Shown piece after piece: positions 1 through 5,618 of a DNA stretch of 12,623 bases (position 1 is its first letter; each line of letters begins with the position of its first letter). The stretch comes from Candidatus Omnitrophota bacterium (GTDB lineage: Bacteria; Omnitrophota; Gorgyraeia; Gygaellales; Profunditerraquicolaceae). Under the pieces are notes generated by a model that saw only the letters and a list, made by a program, of their open reading frames with translations, had not been told where the DNA came from and searched no databases. Where the stretch lies: positions 1 to 12,623 of the forward strand of contig JAQUOO010000028.1 of the NCBI GenBank assembly GCA_028717055.1, in the 5' to 3' direction. Position numbers and translations under genes: made by a program.

Positions 1-1
1 A

Positions 2-175
2 AAAAAAACCTTGAAAACCCTGTAGGCTTGTGATATATTAGCGCCCAATGGCTTGATAATTGTGCAGCATTTTGATAGAGAAGACCTCCCAGCTGAACTG
101 GGAGTTTTAAGTTTATTCAGGCATTATATTTACGGGAGCACTGTATTATCATTATATAGGAAAGAAAACAGATAA
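2..175 (+). pseudogene. rsmD: 3' end of rsmD, 16S rRNA (guanine966-N2)-methyltransferase, with an in-frame TAG
   Basis: The frame beginning at base 2 reads as the C-terminal tail of an RsmD-family methyltransferase. The recognisable part is NGLIIVQHFDREDLPAELG followed by a YGSTVLSLYRK ending, which matches the family pattern of a hydrophobic strand ending in E/QH, a 'LP..LG' segment and a final 'YG.T..S.Y' strand. The stop is TAA at 173-175, one base before coaD, and rsmD-coaD is a very common gene pair. RsmD methylates G966 of 16S rRNA during 30S assembly. The oddity is a TAG at 23-25 in this frame, between KKTLKTL and ACDIL, where a sense codon is expected. Either the gene is truncated by about 50 residues, or the assembled sequence has an error there. 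The catalytic N/DPPY motif lies upstream of the window, so whether the gene works cannot be judged. Confidence 0.68.
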
Positions 176-176
176 A

Positions 177-662
177 GTGTGCCAAAAAGCCATCTACCCC
201 GGAACTTTTGACCCGGTAACTAACGGTCATATCGATCTGATAAAGCGGGCGCAGGATATCTTCCCCGAGTTAATTATAGCTGTAGCTGCTAATCCTCAAA
301 AAGGGCCGCTTTTTGACACTGAAGAGAGAGTGGCTATGCTTAAGCAGGCTACTGCCGGCTTAAAAGGCGTGGAAGTGGTAAGTTTCGAGGGGTTGGTTGT
401 AGATTACGCGCGTAAGCGCAAGGTTAAGGTTTTGGTCAGAGGCTTAAGGATGATTTCGGATTTTGAGTTTGAATTCCAGATGGCTTTAACCAATAGAAAG
501 CTTTCTGCGGATATCGAAACCATCTTTCTTATGCCTCATGAATCATACAGCTATCTTTCTTCGAAGCTTTTGAAAGAGACTGCGGCTTTGGGCGCGGATT
601 TAGCGAGTTTCGTCCCGGATTTTGTAGAAAAGGCGCTTAAAGCAAAATTACGCGTTAAGTAG
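177..662 (+). CDS. coaD: Phosphopantetheine adenylyltransferase (CoaD)
   Basis: CoaD transfers AMP from ATP to 4'-phosphopantetheine, giving dephospho-CoA, the penultimate step of CoA synthesis in the cytoplasm. The 161-residue length is normal. The nucleotidyltransferase signature PGTFDPVTNGH is at residues 8-18, with the T/H pair that binds ATP phosphates. VRGLRMISDFEFEFQMA (about 87-103) is the conserved pantetheine/ATP-binding stretch, and SYLSSKLLKE (125-134) stands where the family has its ISS..R/K.KE motif. The start is GTG at 177, which places the protein N-terminus where the family begins. Only a distant AGGA (158-161) could serve as a ribosome site, so translation is probably coupled to rsmD, whose stop ends at 175. 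The enzyme supports the fab genes downstream by supplying CoA and the ACP arm precursor. The identification is secure. Confidence 0.97.
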   Translation: MCQKAIYPGTFDPVTNGHIDLIKRAQDIFPELIIAVAANPQKGPLFDTEERVAMLKQATAGLKGVEVVSFEGLVVDYARKRKVKVLVRGLRMISDFEFEFQMALTNRKLSADIETIFLMPHESYSYLSSKLLKETAALGADLASFVPDFVEKALKAKLRVK

Positions 663-665
663 GCG

Positions 666-753
666 GACCCCGTTAGAAACAGGTTGCCGCAGGCAGCCGT
701 TAAATTTTCTATGACGGGGGTCATGTTTTTATAAGCGAGGTTTCTAACGGGGT
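666..753 (+). promoter_or_regulatory. Folded spacer with inverted repeat overlapping the yceD start; two alternative partners for one arm
   Basis: A perfect 14-bp inverted repeat, ACCCCGTTAGAAAC at 667-680 and its complement at 740-753, begins five bases after the coaD stop and ends inside the GTG start codon of yceD. Between the arms are a 7-bp hairpin (682-688 with 692-698, one G-U pair, loop GCA) and a 5-bp hairpin (711-715 with 720-724, loop GGGG). Bases 705-722 (TTTTCTATGACGGGGGTC) are a near copy of the 3' arm. They could pair with 666-679 instead, with a one-base and a two-base bulge, leaving the start codon free. The pairing is seen directly; a regulatory role is inference. A short palindromic mobile repeat is the main alternative. 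Confidence 0.5.
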
Positions 754-1165
754 GAAAATTGACACTCGTAAAATACCTGATGAAGGGTTAACTCTTGTTG
801 AAGAATTCAGTCCCGCGAAGTTGGATTTGGATACCGAGATCATCAAGTTTTCCGGCCTGATAAAAGCAAAAGCGGTTGTTGCCAAAAGTTATGGCGCGGT
901 TAGCGTGAATCTGGCTTTGGAAGCGCCGATGGTCATAACCTGCAGCCGTTGCCTGGAAGAAGTGAATACCGGTTTTAACCGGCAGCTCGAGTTGCATTAT
1001 GCCATCGATAAGCTCGAGCCGGTAATTGATCTGGATCCGGACATCCGGGAAGAAATAATTTTAAATTATCAAATCAACCCTTTATGTAATATTGATTGTA
1101 AAGGTTTGTGTGTCAAGTGCGGTGGAAATTTAAATAATGGAAGTTGTAGCTGTAAGTCCAAGTAA
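752..1165 (+). CDS. yceD: YceD/DUF177 family 23S rRNA accumulation protein
   Basis: This is a DUF177 (YceD) protein, a family linked to 23S rRNA accumulation and large-subunit biogenesis and usually encoded just before rpmF, as here. The family features are visible: the MKIDTRKIP opening, a central CSRC at residues 64-67 (C64, C67), and a cysteine-rich tail with C112, C116, C120, C123, C132 and C134 around a DCKGLCVKCGGNLN core. These cysteines suggest a metal site in addition to the usual fold. At 137 residues it is on the short side for the family. The GTG start at 752 gives the standard N-terminus. Its ribosome site is poor (GCGAGG at 735-740), and the start codon lies in the 3' arm of an inverted repeat. 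The family is confident; the biochemical role is known only from distant homologues. Confidence 0.92.
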   Translation: MKIDTRKIPDEGLTLVEEFSPAKLDLDTEIIKFSGLIKAKAVVAKSYGAVSVNLALEAPMVITCSRCLEEVNTGFNRQLELHYAIDKLEPVIDLDPDIREEIILNYQINPLCNIDCKGLCVKCGGNLNNGSCSCKSK

Positions 1166-1228
1166 AAGATTTGCTTTGGGATTTTAATTTTGAAATTTGG
1201 ATTTTCGAGCGACTGAAAGGAGCTAGAC

Positions 1229-1429
1229 GTGGCCCTACCTAAGAGAAGGCATTCGGCAACGCGCGGCCGTAAGCGCCGTACCCATTGGAAGGTAAAAGCG
1301 GAGGGGTTAAGCCCTTGCCCGCAATGCAAGGAACCGAAATTGGTTCATCGAGTTTGCCCTGTTTGCGGGTTTTACAAAGGCAAGCAGGTTATTGAAATAA
1401 AAGTAAAAGAGAAAAAGAAGAAGAAATAA
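1229..1429 (+). CDS. rpmF: 50S ribosomal protein L32
   Basis: L32 is a small protein of the large ribosomal subunit. The 66-residue product opens MALPKRRHSATRGRKRRTHW, the near-invariant L32 N-terminus after initiation at GTG 1229. It carries two CxxC pairs (CPQC at 30-33, CPVC at 44-47), which mark the zinc-binding form of the protein. It ends in a lysine-rich tail. The start is supported by a strong ribosome site, GAAAGGAG at 1215-1222, six bases upstream. The 63-base gap from yceD is AT-rich and contains ATTTTGAAATTTGGATTTT, which resembles one arm of the longer palindrome after fabF. A strong hairpin follows the gene, so the ribosomal part of the operon may be partly separated from the lipid genes. 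Identification is secure. Confidence 0.97.
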   Translation: MALPKRRHSATRGRKRRTHWKVKAEGLSPCPQCKEPKLVHRVCPVCGFYKGKQVIEIKVKEKKKKK

Positions 1430-1444
1430 TTTTACTTGGATAGG

Positions 1445-1485
1445 CTTGTCAGCAGGGACTATTCCTGCTGACAAGGGGTTGTTTT
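1445..1485 (+). terminator. Strong hairpin between rpmF and plsX, terminator or attenuator
   Basis: CTTGTCAGCAGG (1445-1456) and its exact complement (1464-1475) form a 12-bp stem with a 7-base loop. It starts 16 bases after the rpmF stop. The following bases, GGGTTGTTTTG, are a weak and interrupted U-tract. The stem is strong enough for termination, but the poor tail suggests partial read-through into plsX. A stabilising 3' end for the rpmF message is also possible. Confidence 0.6.
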
Positions 1486-1549
1486 GCGGCAAGATAAGAG
1501 TTGGTTGCGAAATTAGCGAAAAAAAGCCTTATTGCGGGGAGATAACCAG

Positions 1550-2539
1550 ATGAAAATAGTGGTTGATGCTATGGGCGGGGATCACGCGCCCGAAGTGGTG
1601 ATTGACGGCACATTGGCAGCGGTTAAAGAGTATGGCGCCGAGGTTATTCTTGTAGGGGATGAAGCTAAAATAAACCCTTTGCTTAAGAAGGCTAAATATT
1701 CCGGTAGCAATATCGAAGTAGTCCACGCTCCCGAGACAATCGAGATGTGTGAGTCTGCCGCGTTAAGCGTGCGGAAAAAAAGAAATTCTTCCATTGTAGT
1801 AGGGATAAATTTGGTTAAAGAGGGTAAAGCCGGAGCTTTTTTTAGCGCGGGGAATACCGGCGCAGTGGTTTGCGCTGCGACTTTGGGTTTAAGGCTTATT
1901 CCCGGAGTTGAGCGTCCCGGGATCGCTATTGTTACTCCTACCTTAAAAGGCACGTCTTTGATTATCGATGTCGGCGCGAATATCGATCCTAAGCCTAATC
2001 AGCTTTTGCAATACGGCATTATGGGGGATGTTTATAGCCGGACCATCTTAAATAAAACCAATCCTTCTATCGGCCTTTTGAATATCGGAGAGGAAGAGGC
2101 TAAGGGCACTGAATTTATGCGTGAAACGCATGAATTGCTCCAGAAGAGCAAACTTAATTTTATCGGTAATGTCGAAGGCAAAGATCTTTTTTCAGGCAAA
2201 TGCGATGTTATTGTTTGCGACGGCTTTGTGGGAAATGTCGCGTTAAAAGTATCTGAGAGCGTGGCTCAAGTAATGCAGGTATTCTTAAAAAGGTATCTTT
2301 TGAGCAATGCTTTAGGCAGAATAGGCCTGCTTTTTTTGCTCCCCAGTTTAAAGCGTTTCAAGAAAGAACTGGATTATTCCGAATACGGCGGAGCGCCTCT
2401 GTTGGGAGTCGATGGGGTAACTATTATCGGCCACGGCCGTTCCAATGTCAAGGCGATAAAAAACGCTATAAGGGTGGCTAAGGAAGAGGTAGAACGAAAG
2501 TTTAACGAGAAAATTACAGAGGCGATCAGCAATAAATGA
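1550..2539 (+). CDS. plsX: Phosphate acyltransferase PlsX
   Basis: PlsX converts acyl-ACP and phosphate to acyl-phosphate, the acyl donor for PlsY in phosphatidic acid synthesis. It is a peripheral, cytoplasmic-face enzyme. The protein opens MKIVVDAMGGDHAP (residues 1-14), the family signature. Further motifs are AGAFFSAGNTGA (94-105) and a late GFVGNVALKVSES segment. At 329 residues the length is normal. I choose ATG 1550 because it gives this N-terminus and has GGGGAG at 1536-1541 eight bases upstream; a TTG at 1532 in the same frame would add six unconserved residues and lie upstream of that site. The stop shares an ATGA overlap with fabH (2536-2539), indicating coupled translation. It begins the lipid block after the hairpin at 1445. 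Confidence 0.96.
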   Translation: MKIVVDAMGGDHAPEVVIDGTLAAVKEYGAEVILVGDEAKINPLLKKAKYSGSNIEVVHAPETIEMCESAALSVRKKRNSSIVVGINLVKEGKAGAFFSAGNTGAVVCAATLGLRLIPGVERPGIAIVTPTLKGTSLIIDVGANIDPKPNQLLQYGIMGDVYSRTILNKTNPSIGLLNIGEEEAKGTEFMRETHELLQKSKLNFIGNVEGKDLFSGKCDVIVCDGFVGNVALKVSESVAQVMQVFLKRYLLSNALGRIGLLFLLPSLKRFKKELDYSEYGGAPLLGVDGVTIIGHGRSNVKAIKNAIRVAKEEVERKFNEKITEAISNK

Positions 2540-3513
2540 AAAAAGTCGGCATCATCGGTGTTGGCGAATACCTGCCCAAAAAGGTCCTGGCTAATGCGGA
2601 TTTAGAGAAAATGGTGGATACTTCCGATGAGTGGATCACTACCCGCACCGGCATAAAAGAGCGCAGGTTGGCATCTAACGATGAGGCTGCTTCGGATTTG
2701 GCTATCGCTGCTGCAAAAGAAGCTTTGAGCAGCGCGAAATTAGCCCCGGAAGACCTGGATTTAATCATCGTAGCCACCATCACTCCGGATATGCCTTTTC
2801 CTTCCGTAGCATCGATAGTCCAAAACGCGTTATCCGCTAAAAAAGCCGCTGCATTCGACGTCTCCGCAGCTTGCGCCGGATTTGTTTACGCGCTTTCAAC
2901 TGCCCAGCAATTTATCTCTTGCGGTGTTTATAAAAACGCCTTGGTTATCGGCTCTGAAAAACTTTCCTCTGTAACGGATTGGAAAGACAGGAACACTTGT
3001 GTCTTGTTCGGCGACGGAGCAGGGGCGTGCGTATTGGGAGAAGTTAAGGATGGCGGGATAGTCGCTACTTATCTTGGCTGCGACGGTTCTAATCTAAATT
3101 TACTAAATCTTCCGGCTGGCGGCTCTCGTATTCCTGCTTCCCATGAAACAGTTGACCAGCGCCTGCATTATATTAAAATGAACGGGAACGAATTATTCAA
3201 GATTGCGGTCAGGACCATGACTGACGCGGCTTTGACGGTTCTGGAAAAAGCAGGTTTGAAATTCTCCGATATTGACCTCATTATACCCCATCAGGCAAAT
3301 TCCCGGATCATTATGGCGGTTGCCAAAAGATTAGGGCTTACCGAAGACAAGATCTTCCTTAATATAGAAAAATACGGAAATATGTCCAGCGCTTCTACTG
3401 CCACGGCCTTAGTTGAGGCGGCAAAAGAAGGCAGGATTAAGAAAGGCGACATTGTTCTTTTAGACGCTTTCGGAGCCGGCTTAGTCTGGGGAGCAGCCGT
3501 TATTAAATGGTAG
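2536..3513 (+). CDS. fabH: Beta-ketoacyl-ACP synthase III (FabH)
   Basis: FabH condenses an acyl-CoA primer, typically acetyl-CoA, with malonyl-ACP to start type II fatty-acid synthesis. The catalytic triad is visible: Cys113 in DVSAACAGFVYAL, His252 in PHQANSRI, and Asn282 in YGNMSSASTA. The N-terminal DEWITTRTGIKERR (31-44) is the standard CoA-binding region. The 325-residue length is normal for the family. ATG 2536 overlaps the plsX stop by four bases, and the gene ends seven bases inside fabD, so three successive genes are translationally coupled. The primer preference (straight or branched) cannot be read from the sequence with confidence. No residue is missing from the catalytic set. 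Confidence 0.97.
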   Translation: MKKVGIIGVGEYLPKKVLANADLEKMVDTSDEWITTRTGIKERRLASNDEAASDLAIAAAKEALSSAKLAPEDLDLIIVATITPDMPFPSVASIVQNALSAKKAAAFDVSAACAGFVYALSTAQQFISCGVYKNALVIGSEKLSSVTDWKDRNTCVLFGDGAGACVLGEVKDGGIVATYLGCDGSNLNLLNLPAGGSRIPASHETVDQRLHYIKMNGNELFKIAVRTMTDAALTVLEKAGLKFSDIDLIIPHQANSRIIMAVAKRLGLTEDKIFLNIEKYGNMSSASTATALVEAAKEGRIKKGDIVLLDAFGAGLVWGAAVIKW

Positions 3514-4409
3514 CCTTCCTTTTCGCCGGGCAAGGCAGCCAATATGTGGGCATGGGCAAGGATTTATACGAAAACTTTCCTGTTTCCCGCGCAATATTCG
3601 ATCGGGCAAATCCGATTCTGGGTTTTGATTTGAAAGATATTTGTTTCAGCGGTTCTGAAGATATGCTTAAACAGACGCATATCTCACAGCCGGCAATTGT
3701 AACGGTAAGCATTGCTGCTTTCGAGGCCTTTAAATCCAAACATAAGGTTATCCCGTCTTATATGGCCGGATTAAGCCTGGGTGAGTATAGCGCTCTGATA
3801 GCCTCCGGGGCGCTTACTTTTGAGGATGGTATCAGGCTGATTAAAAGAAGAGGCGAGTTAATGGATGAGGCAGCTAAGAGGCATCCAGGTAAGATGGCCG
3901 CGGTTTTAGGGCTGGATCTCGATAAGTTAAGAAATATATGTTCGGTAAGTAAGGCAGAAATAGCCAATTTGAATTGTCCAGGTCAGGTAGTTATTACGGG
4001 AGAGAATTCAGCTATAGATAAGGCTGTTTCTTTGTGTAATGAAGCGGGTGCGAAAAAAGTGATTCCTCTGGAAGTAAGCGGAGCGTTCCATTCTTCATTG
4101 ATGTTTGAAGCCTCGGTAGCTCTTAAAACTGTTCTCGAGAATACTCCCATGTCGCCTCCCTTAGTGCCTGTAGTCAGTAATTATACCGCCTTGCCTCAAT
4201 ATAAAGTCATTCAGATAATGGATAATCTTAAATATCAAATACGTTCTTCAGTGAAATGGGAAGACTCAATACGTTTCATGCTCTCAAAAGGGGTTACGCA
4301 GTTTTACGAATTTGGCCCGGGCAAGGTGCTTAAGGGGCTGATGCGCAAAATAGACCCTGCTGCCCAGGTTACGAATATAGAGAAAAGTGCAGATATAGAG
4401 AGTAGTTAG
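3507..4409 (+). CDS. fabD: Malonyl-CoA:ACP transacylase (FabD)
   Basis: FabD moves malonyl groups from CoA to the ACP phosphopantetheine arm, supplying FabH and FabF. Family motifs are in order: FAGQGSQYVGMGKDL near the N-terminus (residues 6-20), the nucleophile Ser90 in GLSLGEYSAL, the malonate-carboxylate arginine near 115 in RRGELM, and His195 in GAFHSSLM. At 300 residues it is slightly short but complete. ATG 3507 lies inside the end of fabH, giving a seven-base overlap, and the N-terminus (VAFLFAGQG) fits the family. The last two serine codons and the TAG stop (4401-4409) overlap the beginning of the repeat that fills the gap to fabG, so the extreme C-terminus may have been set by that repeat. 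Confidence 0.97.
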   Translation: MVAFLFAGQGSQYVGMGKDLYENFPVSRAIFDRANPILGFDLKDICFSGSEDMLKQTHISQPAIVTVSIAAFEAFKSKHKVIPSYMAGLSLGEYSALIASGALTFEDGIRLIKRRGELMDEAAKRHPGKMAAVLGLDLDKLRNICSVSKAEIANLNCPGQVVITGENSAIDKAVSLCNEAGAKKVIPLEVSGAFHSSLMFEASVALKTVLENTPMSPPLVPVVSNYTALPQYKVIQIMDNLKYQIRSSVKWEDSIRFMLSKGVTQFYEFGPGKVLKGLMRKIDPAAQVTNIEKSADIESS

Positions 4410-4469
4410 TAGGTAGTAGTTAGGGTTTCCCCTCATACTACCTACTATATGCTACCTACTCGCATGAGG
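4402..4469 (+). repeat. Palindromic repeat with a 14-base period between fabD and fabG
   Basis: TAGTAGGTAGTA (4407-4418) and its exact complement at 4436-4447 form a 12-bp stem, which can be extended inward by AGGG/CCCT. Each side also contains a direct repeat at a 14-base interval: GTAGTTAG at 4402 and 4416, and CTACCTACT at 4438 and 4452. The left arm can therefore pair with either right-hand copy. A second alternative stem joins CCTCAT (4431-4436) to ATGAGG (4464-4469), just ahead of the fabG ribosome site. No uridine tract follows, so a simple terminator is unlikely. Confidence 0.65.
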
Positions 4470-4485
4470 TTACCAGGAGGATATT

Positions 4486-5229
4486 ATGAAATTAAAGGAT
4501 AAAGTTGCTTTAATCACTGGCGGAGCAAGAGGAATAGGCCAGGCAATTGCCATGGTTTTTGCCAAAGAGGGCGCGGATATCGTAGTTGCGGATGTCAATC
4601 TGGAGGTTGCCCAAAAAACAGCCTCGGAAATCGAAGCTTTAGGCAGAAAATCCCTGGCTTTGGAGATGGATGTTACGGATTATGCCAAGGTTGAAGAAGG
4701 GCTGAACAAAATTCTTGACAAATTTGGAAAGGTTGATATATTAGTTAACAACGCTGGGATTACAAAAGACAATCTTATCTTGAGAATGTCTCAATCCGAG
4801 TGGGATGCGGTGATAAACGTGAACCTTAAAGGCACTTTTAACTGTATCAAAGCGGTTTCCCGGCCGATGATAAAGCAGAGAAGCGGCAAGATTGTGAGTA
4901 TAGCTTCGATTATAGGATTAATGGGAAACGCAGGGCAGGCAAATTACGCTGCCTCAAAAGCGGGTATAATCGCTCTTACAAAAACCGTAGCTAAAGAATT
5001 GGCAAGCCGTAATATCAATGCCAACGCAGTAGCGCCCGGATTTATCCAAACAGAGATGACCGCCAAGCTTCCTGAAAATGTGAAGGCTATGATGCTAGAG
5101 GCAATACCTCTGGCTAAGTTGGGGCTTCCCCAGGATGTGGCGAATGTCTGTTTATTCTTAGCGTCCGAAGATTCAAATTATATTACCGGACAAGTTATTA
5201 CAGTTGACGGCGGCATGGTTATGGCTTAG
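4486..5229 (+). CDS. fabG: 3-oxoacyl-ACP reductase (FabG)
   Basis: FabG reduces 3-ketoacyl-ACP to 3-hydroxyacyl-ACP with NADPH, the first reduction of each elongation cycle. It is a short-chain dehydrogenase. The Rossmann motif TGGARGIGQ spans residues 11-19, NNAG is at 88-91, and the catalytic set is Ser141, Tyr154 and Lys158 (YAASK). PGFIQTEMT follows, and the VDGGM C-terminus is typical. The 247-residue length is standard. The start at ATG 4486 has a strong CAGGAGG at 4474-4480. Being followed directly by acpP supports a fatty-acid role over other short-chain dehydrogenase roles. Identification is secure. Confidence 0.97.
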   Translation: MKLKDKVALITGGARGIGQAIAMVFAKEGADIVVADVNLEVAQKTASEIEALGRKSLALEMDVTDYAKVEEGLNKILDKFGKVDILVNNAGITKDNLILRMSQSEWDAVINVNLKGTFNCIKAVSRPMIKQRSGKIVSIASIIGLMGNAGQANYAASKAGIIALTKTVAKELASRNINANAVAPGFIQTEMTAKLPENVKAMMLEAIPLAKLGLPQDVANVCLFLASEDSNYITGQVITVDGGMVMA

Positions 5230-5235
5230 GAACAC

Positions 5236-5291
5236 AATCCTTTATTCAGGGATTATTTTTCACATCCGTGTGTAACGGAAAATTAAGGAGG
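5236..5291 (+). promoter_or_regulatory. acpP leader: two small hairpins and a strong ribosome site
   Basis: The fabG-acpP gap holds two short stems. AATCC (5236-5240) can pair with GGATT (5250-5254) and is followed by a run of T. TCCGT (5265-5269) can pair with ACGGA (5275-5279). After these comes AAGGAGG (5285-5291), a near-perfect ribosome site eight bases before the acpP ATG, consistent with the high ACP level cells need. I see no convincing promoter in the gap. The stems are weak, and any control by them is inference. Confidence 0.35.
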
Positions 5292-5299
5292 AAAAAAGA

Positions 5300-5539
5300 A
5301 TGGCAGTTCAAGAGAAAGTTAAGTCAATAATTGCAGAGCAGTTAGGCGTAAAACCTGAAGAGGTAACTCCTGAAGCGTCTTTTGTTGATGATTTAGGCGC
5401 GGACTCTCTGGATACCGTAGAGCTGGTTATGGCACTAGAAGAGGAATTTGGCATTGAAATACCGGATGAGGATGCCGAGAAGATAGCTACTGTCGGCGAT
5501 GCCATTAAGTATATCGAAGAAAAAAGCGCTGGCAAATAA
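5300..5539 (+). CDS. acpP: Acyl carrier protein
   Basis: AcpP carries growing acyl chains on a 4'-phosphopantetheine arm and is the shared substrate of all the fab enzymes here and of PlsX. The 79-residue acidic protein has the canonical attachment site GADSLDTVELVMALEEEF, with Ser36 in the DSL motif as the modified residue. Helix I (about residues 3-15) and the acidic recognition helix after Ser36 are both typical. The start at ATG 5300 has a strong AAGGAGG site. The gene is followed by a terminator-like hairpin at 5566-5594, which could allow far more acpP message than fabF message. The holo-ACP synthase that would attach the arm is not in this window. Identification is secure. Confidence 0.98.
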   Translation: MAVQEKVKSIIAEQLGVKPEEVTPEASFVDDLGADSLDTVELVMALEEEFGIEIPDEDAEKIATVGDAIKYIEEKSAGK

Positions 5540-5565
5540 TATTTTTATATAATTTTTGTTTAAAA

Positions 5566-5600
5566 CACCCCGCTATTTTTTGCTTAGCGGGGTGAGTTTT
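5566..5600 (+). terminator. Terminator-like hairpin between acpP and fabF
   Basis: CACCCCGCTA (5566-5575) and its exact complement TAGCGGGGTG (5585-5594) form a 10-bp GC-rich stem with a 9-base loop, followed by AGTTTTAAT. Flanking sequence on both sides is AT-rich. The short T-run suggests partial termination, placing a likely attenuation step between abundant acpP and less abundant fabF. The last bases of the 3' arm include a GTG (5592-5594) in frame with fabF. Confidence 0.6.
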
Positions 5601-5618
5601 AATATCAATATTAAGAAA

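Noticed and set aside
86..108. 7-bp hairpin (CTCCCAG/CTGGGAG) followed by TTTT, resembling a terminator
   Set aside because: It lies inside the well-supported rsmD reading frame and coaD starts just after that frame, so it is most likely coding sequence with a chance stem.
1..175. Alternative genetic code (TAG as a sense codon) to explain the rsmD interruption
   Set aside because: TAG ends coaD, fabH, fabD and fabG exactly where those families end, so it is an ordinary stop here.
5308..5535. Minus-strand open frame over acpP, and similar reverse frames over other genes
   Set aside because: They are mirror images of strongly conserved genes, with Ser/Ala-rich shadow composition and no ribosome sites.
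5556..5618. Long N-terminal extension of fabF from TTG 5556
   Set aside because: It would translate through a GC-rich terminator-like stem and adds residues without family similarity.
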